Assembly (NCBI GenBank): GCA_030681795.1
Contig: JAUXRG010000111.1
Span: 84,504 to 148,503, forward strand
Source: Rubrivivax sp.
GTDB taxonomy: Bacteria; Pseudomonadota; Gammaproteobacteria; Burkholderiales; Burkholderiaceae_C
Reading direction: 5' to 3'
Length of the DNA stretch: 64,000 nucleotides
Of this stretch, positions 1-7,630 are shown in pieces (positions within the stretch are counted from its first letter, which is position 1; every line of letters begins with the position of its first letter). The translations under genes and the position numbers were made by a program. The notes under the pieces were generated by a model. It ran no database searches. It had not been told where the DNA came from and saw only the letters and a list, made by a program, of their open reading frames with translations.

Positions 1-1387
1 CGAGGTAATGTTGCGCCAGTCGCTGGGCGCTGACCAGGCTCACGCCGCGGGCGTCGAAGCGGCCCTGCACGCCAGACTCGGTGCCGTCCAGCGTGGCCAC
101 CAGGACGCTCAGGTCGTGCAGGCCTTCGAGTTTCTTGTAGGCGCGCAGGCAGATCACGGCCTTCAGCGGCAGGCCGGCGCCCTTGCCGGGGCTGGCGACC
201 TGGCGTTCCACGCAGCGGGGCGCGGTGAGCTGGCGGTCGTTGCGGCCCACGAACTCGTTGCGAAAGCTCGCCGAGTAGCGTTCGGCAAAGCGCAATGCGC
301 CCAGTTTGCTGCCGTCGTAGGCCTCGTGGCGCACGGTGAGGAAGCCCGTGAGCAGGGCGCCGCCCACGAAGATGCGGCTGTCCATTTCGCAGTCCGAACG
401 TTCGAACTGCAGCCCGCGCACGGCCTGCGGCGAGCCGCGGCCCCAGCAGCGCATGAACTGCTCCTGCGGCACCGGAATGGCATAGCGCGGGTGCCCGGCG
501 TGGCGCCAGGGCTGCGCGATGAAGCGTTCGGTGAGCTGGGCTTCGTGGCCCAGCAACTGGCGTTTGATTTCAGGCCAGGACGGCGCCGTGACGGGCGGGC
601 CGATGCGGGCGCGCGCCAGCAGCGCACGCACCGGCGCCGCGGGCACGAGGAAGCTGACCTGCTCGCCGTCGCGCCGCGTGGCCACGTTCACGCCCACCAG
701 GCGGCCCTGCTCGTCGAGCGCCGGGCCGCCGCTCATGCCCGGGCTGAGCGAGCCGCCGAAGAACAGCGTGGGCAGGAAGCTGCGCTCCACCGGGCCGTTG
801 TAGGTGCCTTCGGCCAGCGCAAAGCCCACGTCCAGCGGGTTGCCCAACGAATAGATGCGCGCGCCGCGTGGCAGCGGTTCGCTCTCGGGCCGCAGCGGCA
901 CGGCACCTCGGCCGGCCAGCGGCGCGGGGTCCACCGGCTTGAGCAGGGCCAGGTCGTGGACGACATCGAAGGCCAGCAGTTGCAGCGCGCCCTGGTGGCC
1001 ATCCACCGTGACGTAGACCAGGCGGAATCGGCCGGGCTGCAGCGCGTACTGGCTCACCACGTGGTAATTGGTGACCAGGTGCGCTCCGTCGTCGACCAGG
1101 AAGCCCGAGCCCACGGAGGCCTGGCTGTCCTGCGTCTTGAGCAAGGTGCGCACCTGCAGCAGCTGGGGCCGCGCGCGCTCGTAGATGCGCTGGCCGACGC
1201 CGGTGACGGTGGGCTCGGCGGCGGCCGCCGAGGCGGGTGGGGCCGCGGTGGCCGCGACCGGCGCGGCGGCTTGTGCGGGGCCTGGCGCGCACCAGGCCAG
1301 CGCGCACCAGGCCATCACGGGACCCCACAGCCGCCACGCGTTCGTCCTCGCGCGACGGATGGGAGGGGGCACACAGGCAAGGCGCAT
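1..1387 (-). CDS. Trypsin-like serine protease, secreted (C-terminus beyond window)
   Basis: The minus-strand frame is open from ATG at 1387 to the left edge, so the C-terminus is missing; 462 codons are visible. An arginine-rich start is followed by a hydrophobic stretch ending APGPAQA, a probable signal peptide cut near residue 40. A chymotrypsin-fold catalytic triad is readable: His109 in TNYHVVS, Asp145 in VVHDLALL and Ser219 in GMSGGP. This matches the trypsin-like half of DegP/HtrA-type periplasmic proteases. No PDZ domain can be confirmed, and about 240 residues after the catalytic serine remain unassigned. It lies 68 nt downstream of the amidase and may belong to that cell-envelope transcript. 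The catalytic class is clear; the substrate is unknown. Confidence 0.8.
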   Translation of the reverse strand, partial: MRLACVPPPIRRARTNAWRLWGPVMAWCALAWCAPGPAQAAAPVAATAAPPASAAAAEPTVTGVGQRIYERARPQLLQVRTLLKTQDSQASVGSGFLVDDGAHLVTNYHVVSQYALQPGRFRLVYVTVDGHQGALQLLAFDVVHDLALLKPVDPAPLAGRGAVPLRPESEPLPRGARIYSLGNPLDVGFALAEGTYNGPVERSFLPTLFFGGSLSPGMSGGPALDEQGRLVGVNVATRRDGEQVSFLVPAAPVRALLARARIGPPVTAPSWPEIKRQLLGHEAQLTERFIAQPWRHAGHPRYAIPVPQEQFMRCWGRGSPQAVRGLQFERSDCEMDSRIFVGGALLTGFLTVRHEAYDGSKLGALRFAERYSASFRNEFVGRNDRQLTAPRCVERQVASPGKGAGLPLKAVICLRAYKKLEGLHDLSVLVATLDGTESGVQGRFDARGVSLVSAQRLAQHYL

Positions 1388-1455
1388 GGGCCCGATCTTA
1401 TAGACGGCGTTCAGCGCCCGTCCCGACGCGTGTGGCCGGCGGCGGGCTGGCGGGG

Positions 1456-3264
1456 TCAAGGTGAGCGCAGGAAGTCCTCCAGGCCCTGGCGCACGGCCCG
1501 GGCCATGAGGGCACGGAAGGCCGGATCGAGGAGCCGCGCCTCGTCACCCGGGTGCGACAGGAAGGCTTGCTCCACCAGGATGGCGGGCATCCAGGTCACC
1601 AGGCGGATCGGCGTGTAGTTGAAGTTGCCCACCAGGCCGAAGTCGTCCAGGCCGGTTTGTTCGAGGAGCCGCCGCTGCACGGCCGCGGCCAGGTCGCGCG
1701 CGGTGGCGTGCTTGTAGTACGTCGAGGCGCCGGCGGTGCGCAGGAAGCCCTGCGAGGTGTCGGTGGCGTTGGCGTGCACGCTGACGAAAAGCTGGGCCTG
1801 CGACTCGACGACCCGGCGCGCGCGCTCGCGCAGCGCGGGGTTGTCGTCGTTCTCGCGCACCACGGTGACGAATGCACCGACGCCTTCGAGTTCGGCCTTC
1901 AGTGCCTCCACCGCCCAGCGGTTGACGTCCTTCTCGGGCACCGCCGTGGCGCCCACGGCGCCCAGGTTGTCGCCACTGCCGTGGCCCGGTTCGAGCGCCA
2001 CGCGCAGGCCGGCCAGCGGTGAGCCCTGCGCGGCGAGGGCCGGCGCGGCGCGCACGACGATGCGCAGCGCGTTGGCCGTGCGCTCCACGCGCCAGCCCCA
2101 CAGCCGCGGCTCGTGCAGCGCGATGCGCACGCGCACCCGGCCGGGCCCCGCCTGCTCGGCCGTGAGCTCGCGCACCACGCGGGCGCCGGCGCGGTGGGTG
2201 ATCCAGGTGACGGCGTGGTGGCTGTCGAAGATTTCCACCTCCAGCGCGTGCCGGCCCGCGGCGTCGGCCACTGCGCGCACCGCATAGGGCACGCGCGCGA
2301 GCAGCGGGATATTCACCACGTCGCCGTCGGCCCCGCCGGCCACCGACATCGTCGTGGGTGCCGCGTGCGGTGGCGGCGTGGCGGGTGTCGCCGGTGCGAG
2401 CGAGCGCTCGGCCACCCAGGCCGTGGTATCGGGCGAGAGCCGCACGCGCAGCATTTCGCCGCGCTGGCCGGTGGCGTGCAGCAGGGCGCCCGGCGGCAGT
2501 TCGGCCAGGTAAGGGCCACCCAGGCGCACCTCGTGCAAGCCGTGCAGCAGTTCGGCCCCTTCCGGGCCGACGCTGAACAGCCGTTCGGGGTCGGCGCGCC
2601 ACTGGCCCGCGGCACCCGGCGTGAGCGCGGTGATGGCGCGCGGCCCGGCGCTGCGCGGCAGTGCAACGCCGCGGATGCGCACCTGAACCGGCGCGGCTTC
2701 GATATCGTCGCCGCCGGTGAAGCCCAGCCGCGCGCGGTAGCGGCCGCTGGCGGGGCCGGTCTCGGCCAGCGGCTGCCAGCCCTGGCCGGGGAGCCTGGCT
2801 TCGACCTGTTGGCCGGGCGTGGCGCGCACCGCCACTTCCACCGCTTCGCCCGGCGCCACGCGCAGCGCCTGGTCGGGGCGCAGGCTGGCGCCGTCGAGGA
2901 AGAGGCGATCGGTGGGCCATTGCACCGCCGGTGGGGGTGGCGTGCGTTCGATCTCGAGCGTGCGCACCAGCGTCTGGCCGTCGGCGCTGCGGGCTTCGAT
3001 GGTGATGTGGTTGACCCCCGGCGCCAGCGGCACGCGGTCACGCGCGAAGACGCCGGTGGCGTGGACCGTGACCGGCTCGCCGCCCACGCGCACCTGCGCG
3101 CCGGGGGCGGTGCGGCCCAGCACATGCACGACTTCGCGCGGGGTGCTGGCGGGATCTTCGCGCGGCGACAGCAGCTCCAGCGTGAGCAGGCCCTGCGCCG
3201 CGGCCAGGCCCGGGCCCAGCAGCAACGCCAGCACAACCAAGGCGGGTGCCGGCATCCGCCTCAT
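1456..3264 (-). CDS. N-acetylmuramoyl-L-alanine amidase (Amidase_3), secreted
   Basis: 602 aa. It cleaves the amide between N-acetylmuramic acid and L-alanine in peptidoglycan, acting in the periplasm after export (hydrophobic LVVLALLLGPGLAAAQ near the N-terminus). The C-terminal ~183 residues are a zinc Amidase_3 domain: His428 in EPGHG, Glu444 in PEKD, His497 in VSVHAN and Glu565 in VEQAF. The ~400 residues before it are Ig- or SH3-like and proline-rich, longer than in E. coli AmiA/B/C, and I do not recognise an AMIN domain with confidence. The ATG at 3264 overlaps the arginase stop (ATGA), implying translational coupling. The frame stays open further upstream, but that part lies antisense-like over arginase and was discarded. 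Confidence 0.88.
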   Translation of the reverse strand: MRRMPAPALVVLALLLGPGLAAAQGLLTLELLSPREDPASTPREVVHVLGRTAPGAQVRVGGEPVTVHATGVFARDRVPLAPGVNHITIEARSADGQTLVRTLEIERTPPPPAVQWPTDRLFLDGASLRPDQALRVAPGEAVEVAVRATPGQQVEARLPGQGWQPLAETGPASGRYRARLGFTGGDDIEAAPVQVRIRGVALPRSAGPRAITALTPGAAGQWRADPERLFSVGPEGAELLHGLHEVRLGGPYLAELPPGALLHATGQRGEMLRVRLSPDTTAWVAERSLAPATPATPPPHAAPTTMSVAGGADGDVVNIPLLARVPYAVRAVADAAGRHALEVEIFDSHHAVTWITHRAGARVVRELTAEQAGPGRVRVRIALHEPRLWGWRVERTANALRIVVRAAPALAAQGSPLAGLRVALEPGHGSGDNLGAVGATAVPEKDVNRWAVEALKAELEGVGAFVTVVRENDDNPALRERARRVVESQAQLFVSVHANATDTSQGFLRTAGASTYYKHATARDLAAAVQRRLLEQTGLDDFGLVGNFNYTPIRLVTWMPAILVEQAFLSHPGDEARLLDPAFRALMARAVRQGLEDFLRSP

Positions 3265-4175
3265 TCGCGCATCAGCGTGCTCTTGCCGAACAGGCTCTCG
3301 ATGAGGTCCACCGCCAGCTCGGCGGTCTTGTTGCGCAGGTCCAGCGCGGGGTTGAGCTCCATCACGTCCAGGCTGGCCAGCCGGCCGGTGTCGGCGATCA
3401 TCTCCATGCACAGCTGGGCCTCGCGATAGGTCGGCCCGCCGGGCACCGTGGTGCCCACGCCGGGGGCGATCTCGGGGTCGAGGAAATCGACGTCGAAGCT
3501 CACGTGCAGGTGCGTCTTCTCGTCCAGCGTGGCCAGGGCGAGCTCCATGGTGTGGCGCATGCCCATCTCGTCGATATAGCGCATGTCGAAGACCTCGAGC
3601 CCCACCTGGTGGACGAAGCGCTTCTCGCCGGGGTCCACGCTGCGGATGCCGATCTGGCGCAGCCACTTCGGGTTGAGCGCCGGGACCACGCCGCCGATCT
3701 CGATCAGCGCCTGTGGCCCGTGGCCGCACAGGCAGGCCACCGGCATGCCGTGGATGTTGCCGCTGGGCGTGAGCACGCTGGTGTTGAAGTCGGCGTGCGC
3801 GTCCAGCCACAGCACACGCAGCTTCTTGCCGGCCTCGCGGCAGTGCCGCGCGACGGCGCTGATGCTGCCGATGCCCAGGCAATGGTCGCCGCCCAGCACG
3901 ATGGGCAGGTGGCCGAGTTGCAGCTCGGCGTGCACGGCGTCAAACACGGCGCGGTTCCAGGCCACCACCTCGGCCAGGTGGCGCCAGCCGTCCACCGGTG
4001 GCAGCCAGGGATTGGCCGGGCCGCTGAGGTTGCCGCGGTCATGCACCTGCAGGCCATGGGCTTGCAGCGTGGGAACCAGGCCGGCCACGCGCAGGGCCTC
4101 CGGCCCCATGCTGGCGCCGCGCGTGCCGGCGCCGATATCGGTGGGCGCGCCTATGAGGCTGACATGCTGGGTCAT
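3261..4175 (-). CDS. rocF: Arginase
   Basis: 304 aa, the usual arginase length. It hydrolyses L-arginine to ornithine and urea in the cytoplasm with a binuclear manganese centre. All metal-ligand motifs are visible: GGDH (His98), DAHAD (Asp125, His127, Asp129) and SFDVDFLDP (Asp228, Asp230), followed by the family VPGG loop. The start MTQHVSL at 4175 was chosen because the 44 upstream in-frame residues overlap the preceding gene and are not arginase-like. It starts 7 nt after the stop of the LOG-family gene and overlaps the amidase start by 4 nt, so it sits inside an operon. Agmatinase is a possible alternative for the superfamily, but the motif context favours arginase. Confidence 0.9.
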   Translation of the reverse strand: MTQHVSLIGAPTDIGAGTRGASMGPEALRVAGLVPTLQAHGLQVHDRGNLSGPANPWLPPVDGWRHLAEVVAWNRAVFDAVHAELQLGHLPIVLGGDHCLGIGSISAVARHCREAGKKLRVLWLDAHADFNTSVLTPSGNIHGMPVACLCGHGPQALIEIGGVVPALNPKWLRQIGIRSVDPGEKRFVHQVGLEVFDMRYIDEMGMRHTMELALATLDEKTHLHVSFDVDFLDPEIAPGVGTTVPGGPTYREAQLCMEMIADTGRLASLDVMELNPALDLRNKTAELAVDLIESLFGKSTLMRE

Positions 4176-4182
4176 GGAGAGC

Positions 4183-5088
4183 TCAGATGTCGGTGGCGAA
4201 CTCGCCGGTTTCGGTGGGCGGCAGGTCGAAGCCGTAGTACGAAGCGAGCTGCTCCCAGGCCTCTTCGGCGGTCTCCACGAAGTGGAACAGCGCCAGGTCG
4301 TCGGCACTCACCATGCCGGCCTCGACGAGGAAGTCGAAGTCGATCAGGCGCTCCCAGAAGAGGCGGCCGAAGAGCAGGATGGGGCGTTTGCGGCTCTTGC
4401 CGGTCTGCACCAGCGTGATGGTCTCGAACAGTTCGTCCAGCGTGCCGAAGCCGCCGGGGAAGCACACCAGCGCGATGCTGCGCATCAGGAAGTGCATCTT
4501 GCGCAGCGCGAAATAGTGGAACTGGAAGCACAGCTCCGGGGTGATGTAGGCGTTGGGTGCCTGTTCGTGCGGCAGCACGATATTCAGGCCGATGCTCTTG
4601 CCGCCCACATCGTGTGCACCGCGGTTGCCGGCTTCCATGATGCCGGGCCCGCCGCCGGTGACGACGTAGATCGGCGTGGCGAGTGCCTTCGATCGTTCGG
4701 TGACGAGCGCCGCGAAGTGCCGCGCCTCGGCGTAGTAATGGCTCATGGAAACCGCCATCTCGGCCTGGCGCACCAGGCGGGCATCGCCATTGGACTGAGC
4801 CCGTCCCAACCCGGCCAGCGCCTGCTCGGGCGTGGTGACGCGCGCACTGCCGAAGATGACGATGGTCGACTCGATGCCGAGCTCCTGCTGCACGATCTCG
4901 GGCTTGAGCAGTTCGAGCTGCATGCGCACCGGCCGCAGTTCCTCGCGCAGCAGGAAGTCGGTGTCGGTGAAGGCCAGGCGGTAGGCGCTCTCGGGGCCGG
5001 CGTAGCGCGCCGCGCGGGCCAGTGCGCCGGCCTCTTCCTCGGCGGAGGGGAAGTTGCGCGCCTTCAGCGTGGGGTTCTTGGTATCCAT
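4183..5088 (-). CDS. LOG-type TIGR00730 Rossmann-fold protein (nucleotide phosphoribohydrolase-like)
   Basis: 301 aa. Members of this LOG/TIGR00730 family, once called lysine decarboxylase-like, release the base from nucleoside 5'-monophosphates. The diagnostic motifs are present: FGSAR (79-83), GGGPGIMEA (145-153) and PGGFGTLDE (211-219), the last carrying the catalytic glutamate region. It is longer than plant-type LOG proteins (~190 aa) and shorter than PpnN (~450 aa), owing to an N-terminal extension of about 70 residues. Its stop lies 7 nt before the arginase start; moeB ends 48 nt upstream. The natural substrate (AMP, cytokinin riboside monophosphate or other) cannot be read from sequence. 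Confidence 0.82.
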   Translation of the reverse strand: MDTKNPTLKARNFPSAEEEAGALARAARYAGPESAYRLAFTDTDFLLREELRPVRMQLELLKPEIVQQELGIESTIVIFGSARVTTPEQALAGLGRAQSNGDARLVRQAEMAVSMSHYYAEARHFAALVTERSKALATPIYVVTGGGPGIMEAGNRGAHDVGGKSIGLNIVLPHEQAPNAYITPELCFQFHYFALRKMHFLMRSIALVCFPGGFGTLDELFETITLVQTGKSRKRPILLFGRLFWERLIDFDFLVEAGMVSADDLALFHFVETAEEAWEQLASYYGFDLPPTETGEFATDI

Positions 5089-5136
5089 GCGGGAGAGCTT
5101 ACCGCCAGACGGCGACGCGGCGATGGGGCCCGGGTC

Positions 5137-5910
5137 TCAGGGCGCCGGCGGGGAGGGCGCGCGCAGCCCCGAGCACACCGGGCAGGCCGCCTGCCGCGCC
5201 AGGGCGATGACGTCCCAGTGCATGCTGCGGGCGTCCAGCATCAGCAGCCGCCCGGCCAGCGATTGCCCGGCACCGAGCAGCAGCTTCAGCGCCTCGGCTG
5301 CCTGCATGCTGCCGACGATGCCCACCAGCGGCGCGAAGACGCCCATGGTCGCGCAGGACACCTCCTCGTGGGTCGAATCCGCAGGAAACAGGCAGGCGTA
5401 GCAAGGTGCACCGTCCCGCCGCGTGTCATAGACCGAGACTTGCGCGTCCCAGCCGATCGCCGCACCCGAGACCAGCGGCTTGCCGTGGCGCACGCAGGCG
5501 GCGTTGACGGCGTGTCGCGTGCGGAAGTTGTCGCAGCAGTCGAGCACCACGTCGACCTGCGGTACGAGCTCGTCGAGCAGCGCTTCGTCGGCGCGGCGCA
5601 CCAGCGCGCGCAGCCGCACGTCGGGGTTGATCGCGGCCACGCTGGCGCGCACGGACTCGGCCTTGGGCAGGCCCAGGCGCGACAGGTTGTGCGCGATCTG
5701 CCGCTGCAGGTTGGTGAGGTCGACCTCGTCGTGGTCGACGACCGTGAGCCGCCCCACGCCGGCGGTGCCCAGGTACAGCGCGGCCGGTGAACCCAGGCCG
5801 CCGGCACCGATGACGAGTGCGTGCGCCGCCAGCAGGCGGCCCTGGCCCTCGATGCCGATCTCGTCGAGCATCAGGTGGCGGGCGTAGCGCAGCAGTTGCT
5901 CGTCGTTCAT
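5137..5910 (-). CDS. moeB: MoeB/ThiF-type adenylyltransferase (E1-like)
   Basis: 257 aa from the ATG at 5910 (MNDEQLLRYARH, the canonical MoeB start); a second in-frame ATG at 5922 abuts a hairpin and is less likely. It activates the C-terminal glycine of a ubiquitin-like sulphur carrier (MoaD or ThiS) by adenylation for molybdopterin or thiazole synthesis. The nucleotide loop GAGGLG (35-40), the catalytic region DCCDNFRTR and the zinc cysteines Cys170/Cys173 and Cys243/Cys246 are all visible; Cys186 in EEVSCA is a candidate thioester cysteine. No moaD, moaE or thiS lies nearby, so the choice between MoeB and ThiF rests on sequence alone. Confidence 0.85.
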   Translation of the reverse strand: MNDEQLLRYARHLMLDEIGIEGQGRLLAAHALVIGAGGLGSPAALYLGTAGVGRLTVVDHDEVDLTNLQRQIAHNLSRLGLPKAESVRASVAAINPDVRLRALVRRADEALLDELVPQVDVVLDCCDNFRTRHAVNAACVRHGKPLVSGAAIGWDAQVSVYDTRRDGAPCYACLFPADSTHEEVSCATMGVFAPLVGIVGSMQAAEALKLLLGAGQSLAGRLLMLDARSMHWDVIALARQAACPVCSGLRAPSPPAP

Positions 5911-5923
5911 GGCTTGAAACACG

Positions 5924-5945
5924 AAGCCCGCCGGGCGGCGGGCTT
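5924..5945 (-). terminator. Hairpin downstream of the S41 protease gene
   Basis: Perfect 9-bp stem AAGCCCGCC/GGCGGGCTT with a 4-nt loop, between the S41 protease stop (5968) and the moeB start (5910). The minus strand continues with CGTGTTTCAA, only a weak T-run, so this may be a partial terminator or a structure at the moeB translation start, which lies 13 nt downstream. Confidence 0.45.
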
Positions 5946-5967
5946 GGCTGTGGAAAGGGCTGTCGCC

Positions 5968-7425
5968 CTACTTGGTGTGACCGGCGGGCGGCTTGGTCGT
6001 GACTTCGGCGCGCTGCTCGGCTGCCGCGGTCTTGCTGGCCATCACGGGCAGCCCGCGCAACTGGTTGAGCGCCTGTTGCAGCGGGAAGTCTTCCGGGCTG
6101 CCGAACTCGGGCAGCGGCTTCACCGGCTCCCGGGTGCGGGCGACCTGGTCTTCGAGCTTCTTGCGCGCTTCCTCGCGCGCCTTTTCACGCTCGGCGTCCT
6201 TGCGCTCGTCGGCGCCTTGCAGGTGGCGATCCAGGTCGGTCTCGCGCATGCGCAACGCGGCGAAGACGTTGCCCTCGGCGGTTTCGTCGAGGAAGACATC
6301 GGGCACGATGCCCTTGGCCTGGATGCTGCGGCCGTTGGGCGTGTAGTAGCGCGCGGTGGTGATCTTCAACGCCGTGTCGGCCGGCAGCGGGCGCACGGTC
6401 TGCACCGAGCCCTTGCCGAAGGTCTGCGCACCCATCAGCGTGGCGCGCTTGTAGTCTTGCAGGGCGCCGGCGACGATCTCGCTGGCCGAGGCCGAGGCTT
6501 CGTTCACCAGCACCACCAGCGGCACGCTCTTGAGCGCCGCGGGCAGGCGCTTGAGCGGGTCGGCGCCGCCGCGGCGCGCGTAGTACTCGGGGCTGGCGCG
6601 GAAGGTGGCGCGCGACTCCGGCAACTGGCCGTTGGTGGTGACGATGACCACGTCGCTGGGCAGGAAGGCTGCGGCCAGCGCCACGGCGCCGTCGAGCAGG
6701 CCGCCGGGGTCGTTGCGCAGGTCGAGCACCAGGCCCTTGAGGTGGGGGTCCTGCTTGTAGAGCTCTTCGATCTTGCGCACGAAGTCATCCACCGTGCGGT
6801 CCTGGAACTGGCTCACGCGCAGCCAGCCGTAGCCGGGCTCCAGCATCTTGGCGCGCACGCTCTGCATGCGGATCTCGTCGCGGATGAGGGTCACCGGGAA
6901 GGTGCGGCCCTCGTTCTTGCGGTAGACCGTGAGCACGACCTTGGTGTTGGGGTCGCCGCGCATCTTCTTGACCGCCTGGTCCACCGTCAGGCCCTTCACG
7001 GGCGTGTCGTCGATGCGCGTGATGAGGTCACCCGACTTCAGGCCGGCGCGGAAGGCGGGCGAGCCTTCGATGGGCGAGACCACCTTGACCAGGCCGTCTT
7101 CCATGCCCATTTCGATGCCGATGCCGACGAACTTGCCGCCGGTGGCTTCGCGAAATTCCTTGAACGACTTCTTGTCGAAATACTGCGAGTGCGGGTCCAG
7201 ACCCGCCACCATGCCGGCGATGGCGTCGGAAATGAGCTTCTTCTCGTCCACCGGCTCGACATATTCGGCCTTCACGCGGTCGAAGACGGCGGCGAGTTGC
7301 TGCACTTCCTCGAGCGGCAGCGGCGCCATGCTGCTGCGCGCCACCGCCTGCAATTGCATGGTGGTGAGCGCGCCGGCCACCGCACCCACGGCCAGGATGC
7401 TGGCGAATTTCAGTTTGGAACCCAT
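5968..7425 (-). CDS. ctpA: S41 family C-terminal processing protease (CtpA-like)
   Basis: 485 aa. Periplasmic serine protease that recognises and trims C-termini of envelope proteins. Order of parts: signal/anchor segment (residues 5-25), N-terminal S41 region, PDZ domain (~95-170, with GIGIEMG and SPIEGSPAFRAGL), catalytic core. The Ser-Lys dyad is seen in NEASASASE (Ser within 311-316) and TFGKGSVQT (Lys338). The Lys/Arg/Glu-rich C-terminal ~90 residues are probably helical. The start at 7425 (MGSKLKF) was chosen because it begins the signal segment; 35 upstream in-frame residues run into the promoter region. It belongs to the CtpA/Prc class widespread in Burkholderiales. Confidence 0.9.
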   Translation of the reverse strand: MGSKLKFASILAVGAVAGALTTMQLQAVARSSMAPLPLEEVQQLAAVFDRVKAEYVEPVDEKKLISDAIAGMVAGLDPHSQYFDKKSFKEFREATGGKFVGIGIEMGMEDGLVKVVSPIEGSPAFRAGLKSGDLITRIDDTPVKGLTVDQAVKKMRGDPNTKVVLTVYRKNEGRTFPVTLIRDEIRMQSVRAKMLEPGYGWLRVSQFQDRTVDDFVRKIEELYKQDPHLKGLVLDLRNDPGGLLDGAVALAAAFLPSDVVIVTTNGQLPESRATFRASPEYYARRGGADPLKRLPAALKSVPLVVLVNEASASASEIVAGALQDYKRATLMGAQTFGKGSVQTVRPLPADTALKITTARYYTPNGRSIQAKGIVPDVFLDETAEGNVFAALRMRETDLDRHLQGADERKDAEREKAREEARKKLEDQVARTREPVKPLPEFGSPEDFPLQQALNQLRGLPVMASKTAAAEQRAEVTTKPPAGHTK

Positions 7426-7459
7426 GGTCGGAGGGCCTTTCGAGGGCAATGGACGAGCG

Positions 7460-7497
7460 AAAAATGACGCAGCCGCGGTCAGTATAGGACCGGCTGC
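7460..7497 (-). terminator. Hairpin plus T5: tRNA-Arg terminator and/or S41 protease promoter
   Basis: On the minus strand GCAGCCGGTC and GACC-GC-GGCTGC pair around a 7-nt CTATACT loop with a 2-nt bulge, followed by GTCATTTTTC. This reads as an intrinsic terminator for the upstream tRNA-Arg gene. The same loop contains TATACT (7486-7481), a good -10 hexamer placed about 55 nt before the protease start, without a recognisable -35. The two readings may both be true; no stronger promoter is visible in the 130-nt gap. Confidence 0.5.
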
Positions 7498-7555
7498 CGA
7501 TTGGAGTGCGCCCGCTGCCGGAAGTTGCACCCGCAGGCCTGTGCCGTCGCTAGCC

Positions 7556-7630
7556 TGGCCCCCCCGGCGGGAATCGAACCCACATCTGGCGCTTAGGAGG
7601 CGCCCGTTCTATCCATTGAACTACGGCGGG
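7556..7630 (-). tRNA. tRNA-Arg (anticodon CCT)
   Basis: 75 nt including an encoded CCA. The cloverleaf reads: T8-A9, D stem GTTC/GAAC, anticodon stem GGCGC/GCGCC around loop CTCCTAA (anticodon CCT, decoding AGG), variable loop of 4, T arm GTGGG-TTCGATT-CCCGC with one G-T pair, discriminator G, then CCA. The acceptor CCCGCCG/CGGGGGG has one apparent G-G mismatch (4-69). Its first 10 nt overlap the 3' end of tamB, whose TAG stop is tRNA positions 8-10. Confidence 0.92.

Noticed and set aside
3265..3882. N-terminal extension of the amidase through the arginase gene
   Set aside because: The extra 206 residues are a shadow frame of arginase; the ATGA coupled start at 3264 begins the signal peptide.
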